From: JBDTMT01 sp039934135
GTDB taxonomy: Bacteria > Desulfobacterota > Binatia > HRBIN30 > CADEER01
Reading direction: 5' to 3'
DNA length: 10,244 bases
NCBI GenBank assembly: GCA_039934135.1
Contig: JBDTMT010000189.1
Span: 1 to 10,244 of the forward strand
Each line of letters begins with the position of its first letter. Position 1 is the stretch's first letter. The notes beneath the pieces were generated by a model that ran no database searches, was not told where the DNA came from, and saw only the letters and a program-made list of their open reading frames with translations. Below, one piece after another: positions 1-5,130 of this stretch. The translations under genes were made by a program, and so were the position numbers.

Positions 1-917
1 AGAACGATCTGCTGGAGGCGCTGATCGCGCTGCCCGAGCAGCTCTTCTACAACACCGGCATCGCCACCTACGTGTGGGTGCTGAGCAACCGCAAGCCGGC
101 GGCGCGCCGCGGCCAGGTGCTGCTCATCGACGCGACCTCGTTCTGGACGCCGATGCGCAAGAGCCTGGGCGACAAGCGGCGCGAGATCCCAGCCGCGCGC
201 GCCGGCGAGATCCTGTCCCTGCTCGCCGCCTTCGCCGAAGGCCCGCACTGCAAACTCTTCCCGACGACGCACTTCGGCTACCGCAAGATCACCGTCGAGC
301 GGCCGCTGCGGCTCAACTTCCAGGTCAGCGCCGCGCGCCTCGCACGCCTCGACGAGCAGAGCGGCTTCGCCAACCTCGCCGCCTGCAAAAAGAAGGATGC
401 CAAGGCGCGCGCCGACGACGAAGCCAAGGGGCGCGCCGAGCAGGACGCCATCCGCGCCCTGCTGCGGACGCTGCCCGACACCTTGTTCAGCGACCGCGCG
501 CCGTTCATCGCTGCACTACAAACCGCCGCCACACGCGCCAGCCGCAAGCTCGCCGCGCCGATCCTCAAAGCCATCCTCGCGGCGCTCGGCGAGCGCGACG
601 AATCCGCCGCCATCTGCCGCGACGCCGACGGCCAGCCCGAGCCCGACCCCGAGCTGCGCGACACCGAGAGCGTGCCGCTGAGCGAACCCGTCGACGCCTA
701 CTTCGCCCGCGAAGTCGCGCCCTACGTCCCCGACGCCTGGAACAACACCTCGGTGCGCGACGACAAGGACGGCCAGATCGGCAAGGTCGGCTACGAGATC
801 AACTTCAACCGCTACTTCTACGTCTACACCCCACCGCGCCCGCTGCAGGAGATCCAGGCCGACATCAAGGCGCTGGAGCAGGACATCCTGACGCTGCTGC
901 GCGAGGTGGCTGGGTGA
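1..917 (+). CDS. hsdM: Type I restriction-modification DNA methyltransferase subunit M (HsdM), C-terminal part
   Basis: The reading frame is open from the left edge (first full codon at base 3) and ends at TGA 915-917, giving about 304 residues. It begins inside the gene: LPEQLFYNTGIATYVWVLSN is the conserved stretch that follows the catalytic region of N6-adenine methylases of the large HsdM family. The SAM-binding and NPPY-type motifs must lie upstream of the window. A lysine/alanine-rich helical insert follows, then the typical tail with DAYFAREVAPYVPDAW, KVGYEINFNRYFYVYTPPRP and a terminal helix (IQADIKALEQDILTLL). HsdM methylates adenine in the target chosen by HsdS and is part of both the M2S and R2M2S complexes. 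Family assignment is firm. hsdS does not follow directly, because about 1.5 kb of other sequence separates them. Confidence 0.93.
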   Translation, partial: NDLLEALIALPEQLFYNTGIATYVWVLSNRKPAARRGQVLLIDATSFWTPMRKSLGDKRREIPAARAGEILSLLAAFAEGPHCKLFPTTHFGYRKITVERPLRLNFQVSAARLARLDEQSGFANLAACKKKDAKARADDEAKGRAEQDAIRALLRTLPDTLFSDRAPFIAALQTAATRASRKLAAPILKAILAALGERDESAAICRDADGQPEPDPELRDTESVPLSEPVDAYFAREVAPYVPDAWNNTSVRDDKDGQIGKVGYEINFNRYFYVYTPPRPLQEIQADIKALEQDILTLLREVAG

Positions 918-1015
918 ACGCCGCGGCGCATCATCCAACGCGAAACCGCGCGTGCAACGCCGAGCGCGCATCCCCAGCTCACCGCCGCAACCGCCACTCC
1001 GACTCCCCCGTGGCG

Positions 1016-1054
1016 GCGGGCCTATTGGCCCGCAAAGCCGCGCCCAGCGCGGCT
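1016..1054. repeat. Two tandem perfect hairpins downstream of hsdM
   Basis: GCGGGCC (1016-1022), loop TATT, GGCCCGC (1027-1033) forms a 7-bp stem. Two bases later AGCCGCGC (1036-1043), loop CCA, GCGCGGCT (1047-1054) forms an 8-bp stem. Both are perfect. No T-tract follows, so this is not a classical intrinsic terminator. It could slow or stop transcription after hsdM, protect the 3' end of the mRNA, or be a copy of a genomic REP-like repeat. It lies about 100 bases after the hsdM stop. Confidence 0.6.
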
Positions 1055-1100
1055 GCTCCGCCGATGAGGATGGACCACCAAAACACCAGGCGGAAAGAGA

Positions 1101-1169
1101 ATGAACACAAAGGCCACCAAGGCCACGAAGAGAGTCGACGCGCTCAGTAGCGGCGACGTGGTTGGTTGA
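1101..1169 (+). other. Possible 22-residue ORF on a short tandem repeat
   Basis: ATG 1101 to TGA 1167-1169 encodes a Thr/Lys-rich peptide starting MNTKATKATKR. A GGA-rich stretch (GGAAAGAG, 1092-1099) sits just upstream and could be a ribosome binding site. The coding strand contains two 9-base direct copies, AAGGCCACC (1110-1118) and AAGGCCACG (1119-1127). The sequence resembles short AAGG-CAC repeats that I recall in intergenic regions of environmental bacteria, so it may be a repeat scrap and not a gene. I recognise no product. Confidence 0.2.
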
Positions 1170-1199
1170 CCGTCGAGCACGCCTGCGCGCGCTCGCGTG

Positions 1200-1218
1200 C
1201 GCACAACACGATTGTGCG
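1200..1218. promoter_or_regulatory. Candidate operator palindrome ahead of the first HicB-like gene
   Basis: CGCACAA, five-base spacer, TTGTGCG is a perfect 7-bp inverted repeat. TTGTGC (1212-1217), within the right arm, could be a -35 element, with GATACT (1235-1240) as a -10 at a 17-base spacing, which would put the palindrome over the promoter. HicB-type antitoxins commonly autoregulate through promoter palindromes. A problem is that transcription would then start near 1247, leaving almost no leader for the GTG at 1247 and none for the GTG at 1232. Confidence 0.25.
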
Positions 1219-1231
1219 ACCCACTTCGAGT

Positions 1232-1444
1232 GTGGATACTTCGCCGGTGCCGAACGCGCGTAAGCTGACGTATACAGTCATCGTCGAAGAGGAACCTGCC
1301 CGCCATTGGCATGCCTATGCGCCGGCCGTTCCGGGCTGCTTCGGCGGCGGCAAGACGCGCGCTGAGGCGCTACGTCAGTACCGCGCCGCGCTGCGCCTGC
1401 ACCTCGATGAGGTCTACGGCGCTTCGCCGGTAGCGCGGTCATGA
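1232..1444 (+). CDS. Orphan HicB-like antitoxin-domain protein
   Basis: The conserved core is KLTYTVIVEEE, then WHAYAPAVPGCFGGGKTRAE, then a helix ALRQYRAALRLHLDEV. This is the short beta-beta-alpha HicB fold (partial RNase H-like), in which PGC followed by Gly and then a helix is typical. The start is uncertain. The frame opens at TTG 1166, where the extra N-terminus looks non-coding and spans a palindrome. GTG 1214, 1232 and 1247 are alternatives, none with a clear ribosome binding site. I chose 1232, giving 70 residues with about 11 before the first strand. The C-terminus lacks an obvious separate DNA-binding domain. It would normally pair with a HicA toxin, but only a possible stub follows (ATGA overlap at 1441). 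It may be a decayed module or a protein that neutralises HicA encoded elsewhere. Confidence 0.55.
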   Translation: MDTSPVPNARKLTYTVIVEEEPARHWHAYAPAVPGCFGGGKTRAEALRQYRAALRLHLDEVYGASPVARS

Positions 1445-1509
1445 GATACCACGCGCTGACGACCCGCCGGCTGGCCGGTGCGTCGATCAATCGCCCGTCC
1501 CCCCTGTGA
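1441..1509 (+). pseudogene. Possible HicA stub after the orphan HicB-like gene
   Basis: ATG 1441 overlaps the TGA (1442-1444) of the preceding HicB-like frame, the same ATGA junction used by the intact pair at 2064. The peptide begins MRYHALTTRRLAGA, reminiscent of the MxYxxLTRxLxxxG opening of many HicA-like proteins, but it stops after 22 codons, before the strand carrying the catalytic histidine. The likeness is short and the call is tentative; it may be chance. Confidence 0.22.
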
Positions 1510-1515
1510 TATTCT
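1507..1515 (+). promoter_or_regulatory. Candidate extended -10 promoter element for the hicBA-hsdS unit
   Basis: TG-A-TATTCT fits the extended -10 pattern (TGnTATAAT) at four of six core positions and is the most AT-rich spot in its surroundings. It lies 28 bases before ATG 1543, a sensible leader length. No convincing -35 is visible 17 bases upstream, which is tolerable for extended -10 promoters. Confidence 0.3.
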
Positions 1516-1542
1516 TGGCCGACTGCTGGAGATGAGGTGACC

Positions 1543-2067
1543 ATGAGCCAGGCGGAATCAATGCTTCAGGGCGTGGCAGCACTCGTCGCACGCGGCGCGA
1601 AGGAATTCACCCGCGAAGAGGTTCGACGGGAACTCGGAGTCGCGCGCGATGTCTGGAATGCCAGCTACAGCCCTACGTTTCAGGGCATGCGTATCGACAA
1701 ATCGGAAGGGGCACCTTCAGTGGCGCGGCGCTTTCGCGGCGTCTTTCGCCGGGTGGCGCATGGTCGCTACGTTCTGACGGACGCCGGGCGGGAACAGGTC
1801 GAACGACTCGGCAAGACTGCCGTCGTACGTGCACGTCCCCGCGGTAGAAGCGCTGCCACTCTGCGGCAGGTGATGCTGTACCCTGGCGAGGACGGCTATT
1901 GGGTGGCCGAGTGTCCGAGCTTGCCCGGCTGCATCAGCCAAGGCCGGGATAGAGACACCGCGATCGCCAACATCCGAGAGGCAATCGAGGTCTACGTCGA
2001 AGCGTTGGCAGATGACGACTTGCCGATTCCGCGCGAGAGATTCGAGGCGCTACTGATTGCCGTATGA
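1543..2067 (+). CDS. hicB: HicB-family antitoxin with N-terminal winged-helix-like domain
   Basis: The protein has 174 residues. Residues ~5-80 form a helix-rich, winged-helix-like domain with the block VWNASYSPTFQGMR, GAP, and RFRGVFRRVAHGRYVLT; I associate this pattern with the DUF7669 type, from memory. After a basic linker (~90-107), residues ~108-160 are a HicB domain: RQVMLYPGEDGYWVAECPSL, PGC and helix TAIANIREAIEVYVEAL. The HicB domain should bind and neutralise the HicA toxin downstream. The N-terminal domain is a natural candidate for DNA binding and autoregulation, in place of the usual C-terminal HTH or RHH of HicB. ATG 1543 is chosen over GTG 1537 because GAGG (1534-1537) is well placed for it; both starts have a possible ribosome binding site. 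The stop overlaps the hicA start (ATGA), so the pair is coupled. GC looks lower than in hsdM and hsdR, suggesting separate ancestry. Confidence 0.8.
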   Translation: MSQAESMLQGVAALVARGAKEFTREEVRRELGVARDVWNASYSPTFQGMRIDKSEGAPSVARRFRGVFRRVAHGRYVLTDAGREQVERLGKTAVVRARPRGRSAATLRQVMLYPGEDGYWVAECPSLPGCISQGRDRDTAIANIREAIEVYVEALADDDLPIPRERFEALLIAV

Positions 2068-2285
2068 CAAGCTTGCCGCGCGTTTCCGGACGGGAATGCG
2101 TTCGCCGGCTGCGTAAGGCGGGTTTCGTCGAATTGCGGCAGCGCGGAAGCCACATCGTCTTGCGCCGCGCTGAGCCATTTTCCCAACTCGTCGTCCCTGA
2201 CCACCAAGAGCTCGATCGCGGCACCTTGCGAGCGATCATCCGGCAAGCAGGCCTCAGCGTCCGCGAATTCTCGACGCTCGAATGA
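2064..2285 (+). CDS. hicA: HicA-family mRNA interferase toxin
   Basis: This 73-residue protein has the length and layout of HicA/YcfA-like toxins, which are small double-stranded-RBD-like ribonucleases that cleave mRNA during translation. Visible features are a first helix (GRECVRRLRKAGF), the strand and turn LRQRGSHIVLRR with the conserved catalytic histidine (H30), a second strand ending in VVPDHQELDRGTLRAII, and the terminal RQAGLSVREF helix. Nothing in the family core is missing, so the toxin looks intact. ATG 2064 overlaps the antitoxin stop (TGA 2065-2067), which gives antitoxin-first translational coupling. Its own stop (TGA 2283-2285) overlaps the ATG of the HsdS remnant at 2282. Confidence 0.88.
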   Translation: MTSLPRVSGRECVRRLRKAGFVELRQRGSHIVLRRAEPFSQLVVPDHQELDRGTLRAIIRQAGLSVREFSTLE

Positions 2286-2425
2286 TCAACTCAGCTACGT
2301 CGGCAGTGGGACGCAGGCACACGTACCCAGCCGTAGCATCGTCAGGCATTGGATTGCTCGGCGATATCCCGAGTCATTGGGTAACGATGAAGGGGCCATA
2401 CTGCTGCCGCGTGAGTGATCGGTGA
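2282..2425 (+). pseudogene. Truncated HsdS N-terminal remnant (47 codons) linking hicA to hsdS
   Basis: ATG 2282 overlaps the hicA stop (ATGA), and the frame ends at TGA 2423-2425, which overlaps the GTG start of hsdS (GTGA). Its second half reads YPAVASSGIGLLGDIPSHW, the standard opening of an HsdS first target-recognition domain (compare YPxYKDSGxxWLGxIPxHW in many HsdS proteins). The frame stops soon after, at CCRVSDR. The same lead-in occurs again at the start of the intact hsdS (AVDWIGSVPVDW) and before its second TRD (DSGRDLGQIPGHW). It is best read as the 5' stump of an earlier hsdS left after TRD replacement. It could also act now as a short coupling cistron. Translation is not proven. 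Confidence 0.6.
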
Positions 2426-3768
2426 GCAAGGAACCTCGGCTGAGCAAGGCGTCCGCCGTGGACTGGATTGGCAGCGTCCCGGTCGATTGGCAGATCGCCC
2501 GGACGAAGTTCGTCGCGCGACTGGAATCGGGACATACGCCGAGTCGACAGCATCCCGAGTACTGGGTCGACTGCGACATTCCGTGGTTCGGTCTTGCTGA
2601 CGTCTGGCAGATCCGCGACGGGCGGACGGAGTATGTGCTCGAAACAAACGAGAAGATCAGCCAGCTCGGCCTGCAAAACTCGTCAGCCCGCCTCCTGCCC
2701 AAGGGCACTGTGATCCTCTCGCGCACTGCATCCGTCGGCTTCTCCGCCATTCTCGGCGTCGACATGGCGACAACGCAGGATTTCGTGAACTGGGTGTGTG
2801 GAGCGCGTCTCCGCCCGGAGTTCCTGCTGTACGTCTTCCGCGCCATGGCGCCGGAGGTTCGACGACTAACGATGGGATCCACGCACCAGACGATCTACAT
2901 GCCGGACGTCGCCCGCTTCGTCTGCCCAGTCCCGCCACTCAGCGAACAGGATCAGATCGTCACATTTTGCCGCCGCGAGACGGCGAGAATCGATGCGCTG
3001 GTGGCGAAGAAGGAGCGGCTGATCGAGCTGCTGCAGGAGAAGCGCACCGCGCTCATCACCCACGCCGTCACCAAGGGGCTCGATGCGAACGCGCCGACGA
3101 AGGACTCGGGCCGGGACCTTGGCCAGATCCCAGGACATTGGAATCTGCGCCGACTCAAGCACCTCACGCCAGACGATCGCCCCATCATGTACGGCATCGT
3201 CCTGCCCGGGCCGGACTTCCCGAACGGGATTCCGATCGTGAAGGGTGGCGACGTGGCACCTGACCGCCTGCAGCTCGATTTGCTCAAGCGCACGGATCCC
3301 GAGATCGAGGCCGGGTATGTGCGGTCGCGATTGCGAGGAGGCGACCTCGTCTATGCCATCCGCGGCAGCATTGGAGCAGTGGAGATCGTGCCGGTGGAAT
3401 TGACCGGCGCGAACCTGACGCAGGATGCGGCCCGCGTCGCCGTTCGCCATGGCGTCAGCTCAGCGTGGTTGGTCTACGCGTTGCGTTCGCGAGTGGTCTT
3501 CGCCCAACTGGACGCCGGCGCAACTGGAGCGACCATTCGCGGCATCAACATCCGAGACCTGAAGCGCGCCGTAGTGCCTGTTCCGCCGCAGGAGGAGCAG
3601 GAGCACATCGCCATCCATCTCGACCGCGCGTGCGAAGGCTTCGATGCCCTCGTCACCAAGGTCCGCACCGCCATCGACCGCCTGAAGGAGTACCGCACGG
3701 CGCTGATCTCGGCGGCGGTGACGGGGAAGATCGACGTGCGCGGCGAGGCCGGCGCCGTGACCGGTTGA
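2422..3768 (+). CDS. hsdS: Type I restriction-modification specificity subunit (HsdS)
   Basis: This 448-residue protein shows the classical two-TRD HsdS architecture. TRD1 spans ~16-168 (SGHTPSRQHPEYW, IPWFGLADVW, LLPKGTVILSRTASVG). The central conserved helical spacer is ~169-221 (PVPPLSEQDQIV, then IDALVAKKERLIELLQEKR, TALITHAVTKGLD). TRD2 spans ~226-385 (DLGQIPGHW, IPIVKGGDV). The C-terminal conserved helix is ~386-438 (PVPPQEEQEHIA, then YRTALISAAVTGKID), an internal repeat of the central one. Each TRD reads one half of a bipartite recognition sequence, and the helices set the spacing and contact the two HsdM subunits. GTG 2422 lacks a clear ribosome binding site but overlaps the preceding stop (GTGA), so translational coupling is likely. 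The conserved helices look more GC-rich than the TRDs, as expected when TRDs are shuffled. The target sequence cannot be read from the protein here. Confidence 0.93.
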   Translation: MSKEPRLSKASAVDWIGSVPVDWQIARTKFVARLESGHTPSRQHPEYWVDCDIPWFGLADVWQIRDGRTEYVLETNEKISQLGLQNSSARLLPKGTVILSRTASVGFSAILGVDMATTQDFVNWVCGARLRPEFLLYVFRAMAPEVRRLTMGSTHQTIYMPDVARFVCPVPPLSEQDQIVTFCRRETARIDALVAKKERLIELLQEKRTALITHAVTKGLDANAPTKDSGRDLGQIPGHWNLRRLKHLTPDDRPIMYGIVLPGPDFPNGIPIVKGGDVAPDRLQLDLLKRTDPEIEAGYVRSRLRGGDLVYAIRGSIGAVEIVPVELTGANLTQDAARVAVRHGVSSAWLVYALRSRVVFAQLDAGATGATIRGINIRDLKRAVVPVPPQEEQEHIAIHLDRACEGFDALVTKVRTAIDRLKEYRTALISAAVTGKIDVRGEAGAVTG

Positions 3769-3785
3769 GCGCGGCTGTTACGAAG

Positions 3786-3813
3786 TGTCGGTACTTGTCG
3801 ACAGGTACCGACA
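3786..3813. repeat. 28-bp near-perfect palindrome between hsdS and fic
   Basis: Arms TGTCGGTAC (3786-3794) and GTACCGACA (3805-3813) are perfect complements, and the centre TGTCGACA (3796-3803) is itself palindromic. Only one pair (T3795/G3804) breaks symmetry, and in RNA that would be a G-U wobble. It starts 18 bases after the hsdS stop. There is no T-tract, so it is not a standard terminator. It could be an operator, a REP-like repeat or a transcript-end structure. Confidence 0.65.
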
Positions 3814-3880
3814 TTCCGAAACAGCGGCGGTCGCCGATCAGGGGACACAGGCACCGGTTGCGCGAAAACGACGTTAGTAG

Positions 3881-3936
3881 CTAAAGGTTCGACCTGGTTT
3901 CTTTCATAAGCCTTCGGGCTGCGAAGGAGACTTTAG
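3881..3936 (+). promoter_or_regulatory. Possible structured leader of fic
   Basis: CTAAAG (3881-3886) and CTTTAG (3931-3936) are complementary and enclose CCTTCG (3911-3916) / CGAAGG (3922-3927). An alternative small hairpin AGCC-TTCG-GGCT (3909-3920) uses part of the same sequence, so two folds exclude each other. The fic ribosome binding site (GGGAG, 3940-3944) lies just outside. Stems are short, so significance is uncertain. Confidence 0.25.
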
Positions 3937-3948
3937 TAAGGGAGCCGA

Positions 3949-5118
3949 ATGGAGCGCGGCGCGACGGGCGATTGGGTGACGCCCTCAACGGTGGGCGGCG
4001 AGGCGGTGCGCGCCTTTGTGCCGAAGCCGTTGCCGCCGGTCCCCGCCCTGCTGGTCGACGATGCGCTGCGCGGCGCGCTCGACCGCGCCTTGCTGGCGGT
4101 TGGGCGGCTGGACGGCGTCAGCATGCTGCTGCCGGACACGCACCTCTTTCTCTACAACTACGTCCGCAAGGAAGCGCTGCTGTCCTCGCAGATCGAGGGC
4201 ACCAAGTCGTCGTTCTCCGATCTGCTGCTGTTCGAGCTCGACGAGGCACCGGGCGTGCCGATCGACGACGTGGTCGAGGTCTCCAGCTACGTCGCCGCCC
4301 TCGATCACGGTCTGGCGCGACTGCGCGAGGGCTTTCCGCTCTCCAACCGGCTGCTGCGCGAGATGCACGGTATCCTGTTGCGCCAGGGCCGCGGCGCCAG
4401 CCAGCAGCCGGGCGAGTTTCGCAGCTCGCAGAATTGGATCGGCGGCACGCGGCCGGGCAACGCGGCGTTCGTCCCGCCGCCGCCCGAACGAGTCGCCGAG
4501 GGCATGGGCGAGCTCGAACGGTTCCTGCACGCCGATGCCGGTGGCGCGCTGGTCAAGGCGGCGCTGGCGCACGTGCAGCTCGAGACCATTCATCCGTTCC
4601 TCGACGGTAACGGGCGCCTCGGCCGCCTGCTGATCACCGTGCTGCTGTGCCACGAGGGGCTGCTGCGCAAGCCGCTGCTCTACCTCAGCCTGTACCTCAA
4701 GACGCACCGCGCGCAGTACTACGCGCTGTTGGATCAAGTGCGCGTCAGCGGCGATTGGGAAACCTGGGTGGCGTTCTTCGCCGACGGGGTACGCGAGACG
4801 GCAGACGGCGCGGCAGCCACGGCGGAGCGCCTGACGGAGCTGTTCAAGGCCGACACCGAACGCATCCAGTCGCTGCCGCGACCCAGCTCGGCCCTGCACG
4901 TGCACCGCGCCCTGCAGCAGCGCCCGATCCACAGCATCGCGCGCCTGGCGAGCGAGACGGGCCTGTCGCTGCCGACGGTAACCAAGGCGCTGCAGGACCT
5001 CGCCGGCGAATCGATCGGCATCGTGCGCGAGGTGACCGGCAAACGCCGCAACCGCCTGTTCGCCTACAGCAGCTATCTCGACATCCTCAGCCAGGGCACC
5101 GAGCCGCTGGCGAGCTAG
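3949..5118 (+). CDS. fic: Fic-family protein AMP-transferase with N-terminal inhibitory motif
   Basis: The 389 residues include a Fic_N-type N-terminal region (~25-125) with helix motif SSQIEGT (79-85), matching the [S/T]xxxE[G/N] autoinhibitory signature with E83. The catalytic Fic core has HPFLDGNGRLGR (215-226), a full match to HxFx(D/E)GNGRxxR including the catalytic histidine H215. A C-terminal winged-helix region (~310-380) contains IARLASETGLSLPTVTKALQ. Fic enzymes transfer AMP from ATP to a hydroxyl on a target protein. The inhibitory helix in cis makes this a class II Fic, normally self-restrained. No separate antitoxin is seen. ATG 3949 has AAGGGAG just upstream. hsdR follows after 12 bases, so the two are probably co-transcribed. 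Fic-type genes between hsdS and hsdR are a known type I R-M arrangement; their target and role there are not clear from sequence. Confidence 0.92.
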   Translation: MERGATGDWVTPSTVGGEAVRAFVPKPLPPVPALLVDDALRGALDRALLAVGRLDGVSMLLPDTHLFLYNYVRKEALLSSQIEGTKSSFSDLLLFELDEAPGVPIDDVVEVSSYVAALDHGLARLREGFPLSNRLLREMHGILLRQGRGASQQPGEFRSSQNWIGGTRPGNAAFVPPPPERVAEGMGELERFLHADAGGALVKAALAHVQLETIHPFLDGNGRLGRLLITVLLCHEGLLRKPLLYLSLYLKTHRAQYYALLDQVRVSGDWETWVAFFADGVRETADGAAATAERLTELFKADTERIQSLPRPSSALHVHRALQQRPIHSIARLASETGLSLPTVTKALQDLAGESIGIVREVTGKRRNRLFAYSSYLDILSQGTEPLAS

Positions 5119-5130
5119 ACGGCGCCGCAC

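Larger units (their letters stand above)
918..1231. other. Non-coding tract between hsdM and the first HicB-like gene
   Basis: No long convincing gene is seen. The tract holds the two tandem hairpins, an AAGGCCAC-type short direct repeat with a 22-codon ORF (1101-1169), and a 7-bp palindrome at 1200-1218. Open frames crossing it in other phases are low-complexity Arg/Ala-rich and look like high-GC shadows. The two hairpins and the repeat make this a plausible junction of inserted DNA. Confidence 0.5.
3769..3948. other. Gap between hsdS and fic with palindrome, repeat scrap and leader structure
   Basis: No gene is supported in these 180 bases. The tract holds the 28-bp near-palindrome (3786-3813), an AGGGGACACAGGCACC element (3840-3855) like sequences I recall next to mobile elements, and nested inverted repeats just before fic (3881-3936). 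It is lower in GC than the neighbouring genes. No strong promoter was recognised. Confidence 0.5.

Noticed and set aside
74..1150. 358-codon plus-strand frame overlapping hsdM
   Set aside because: It is Arg/Pro/Ala-rich and out of phase with the clear HsdM sequence; only its tail touches the AAGGCCAC repeat.
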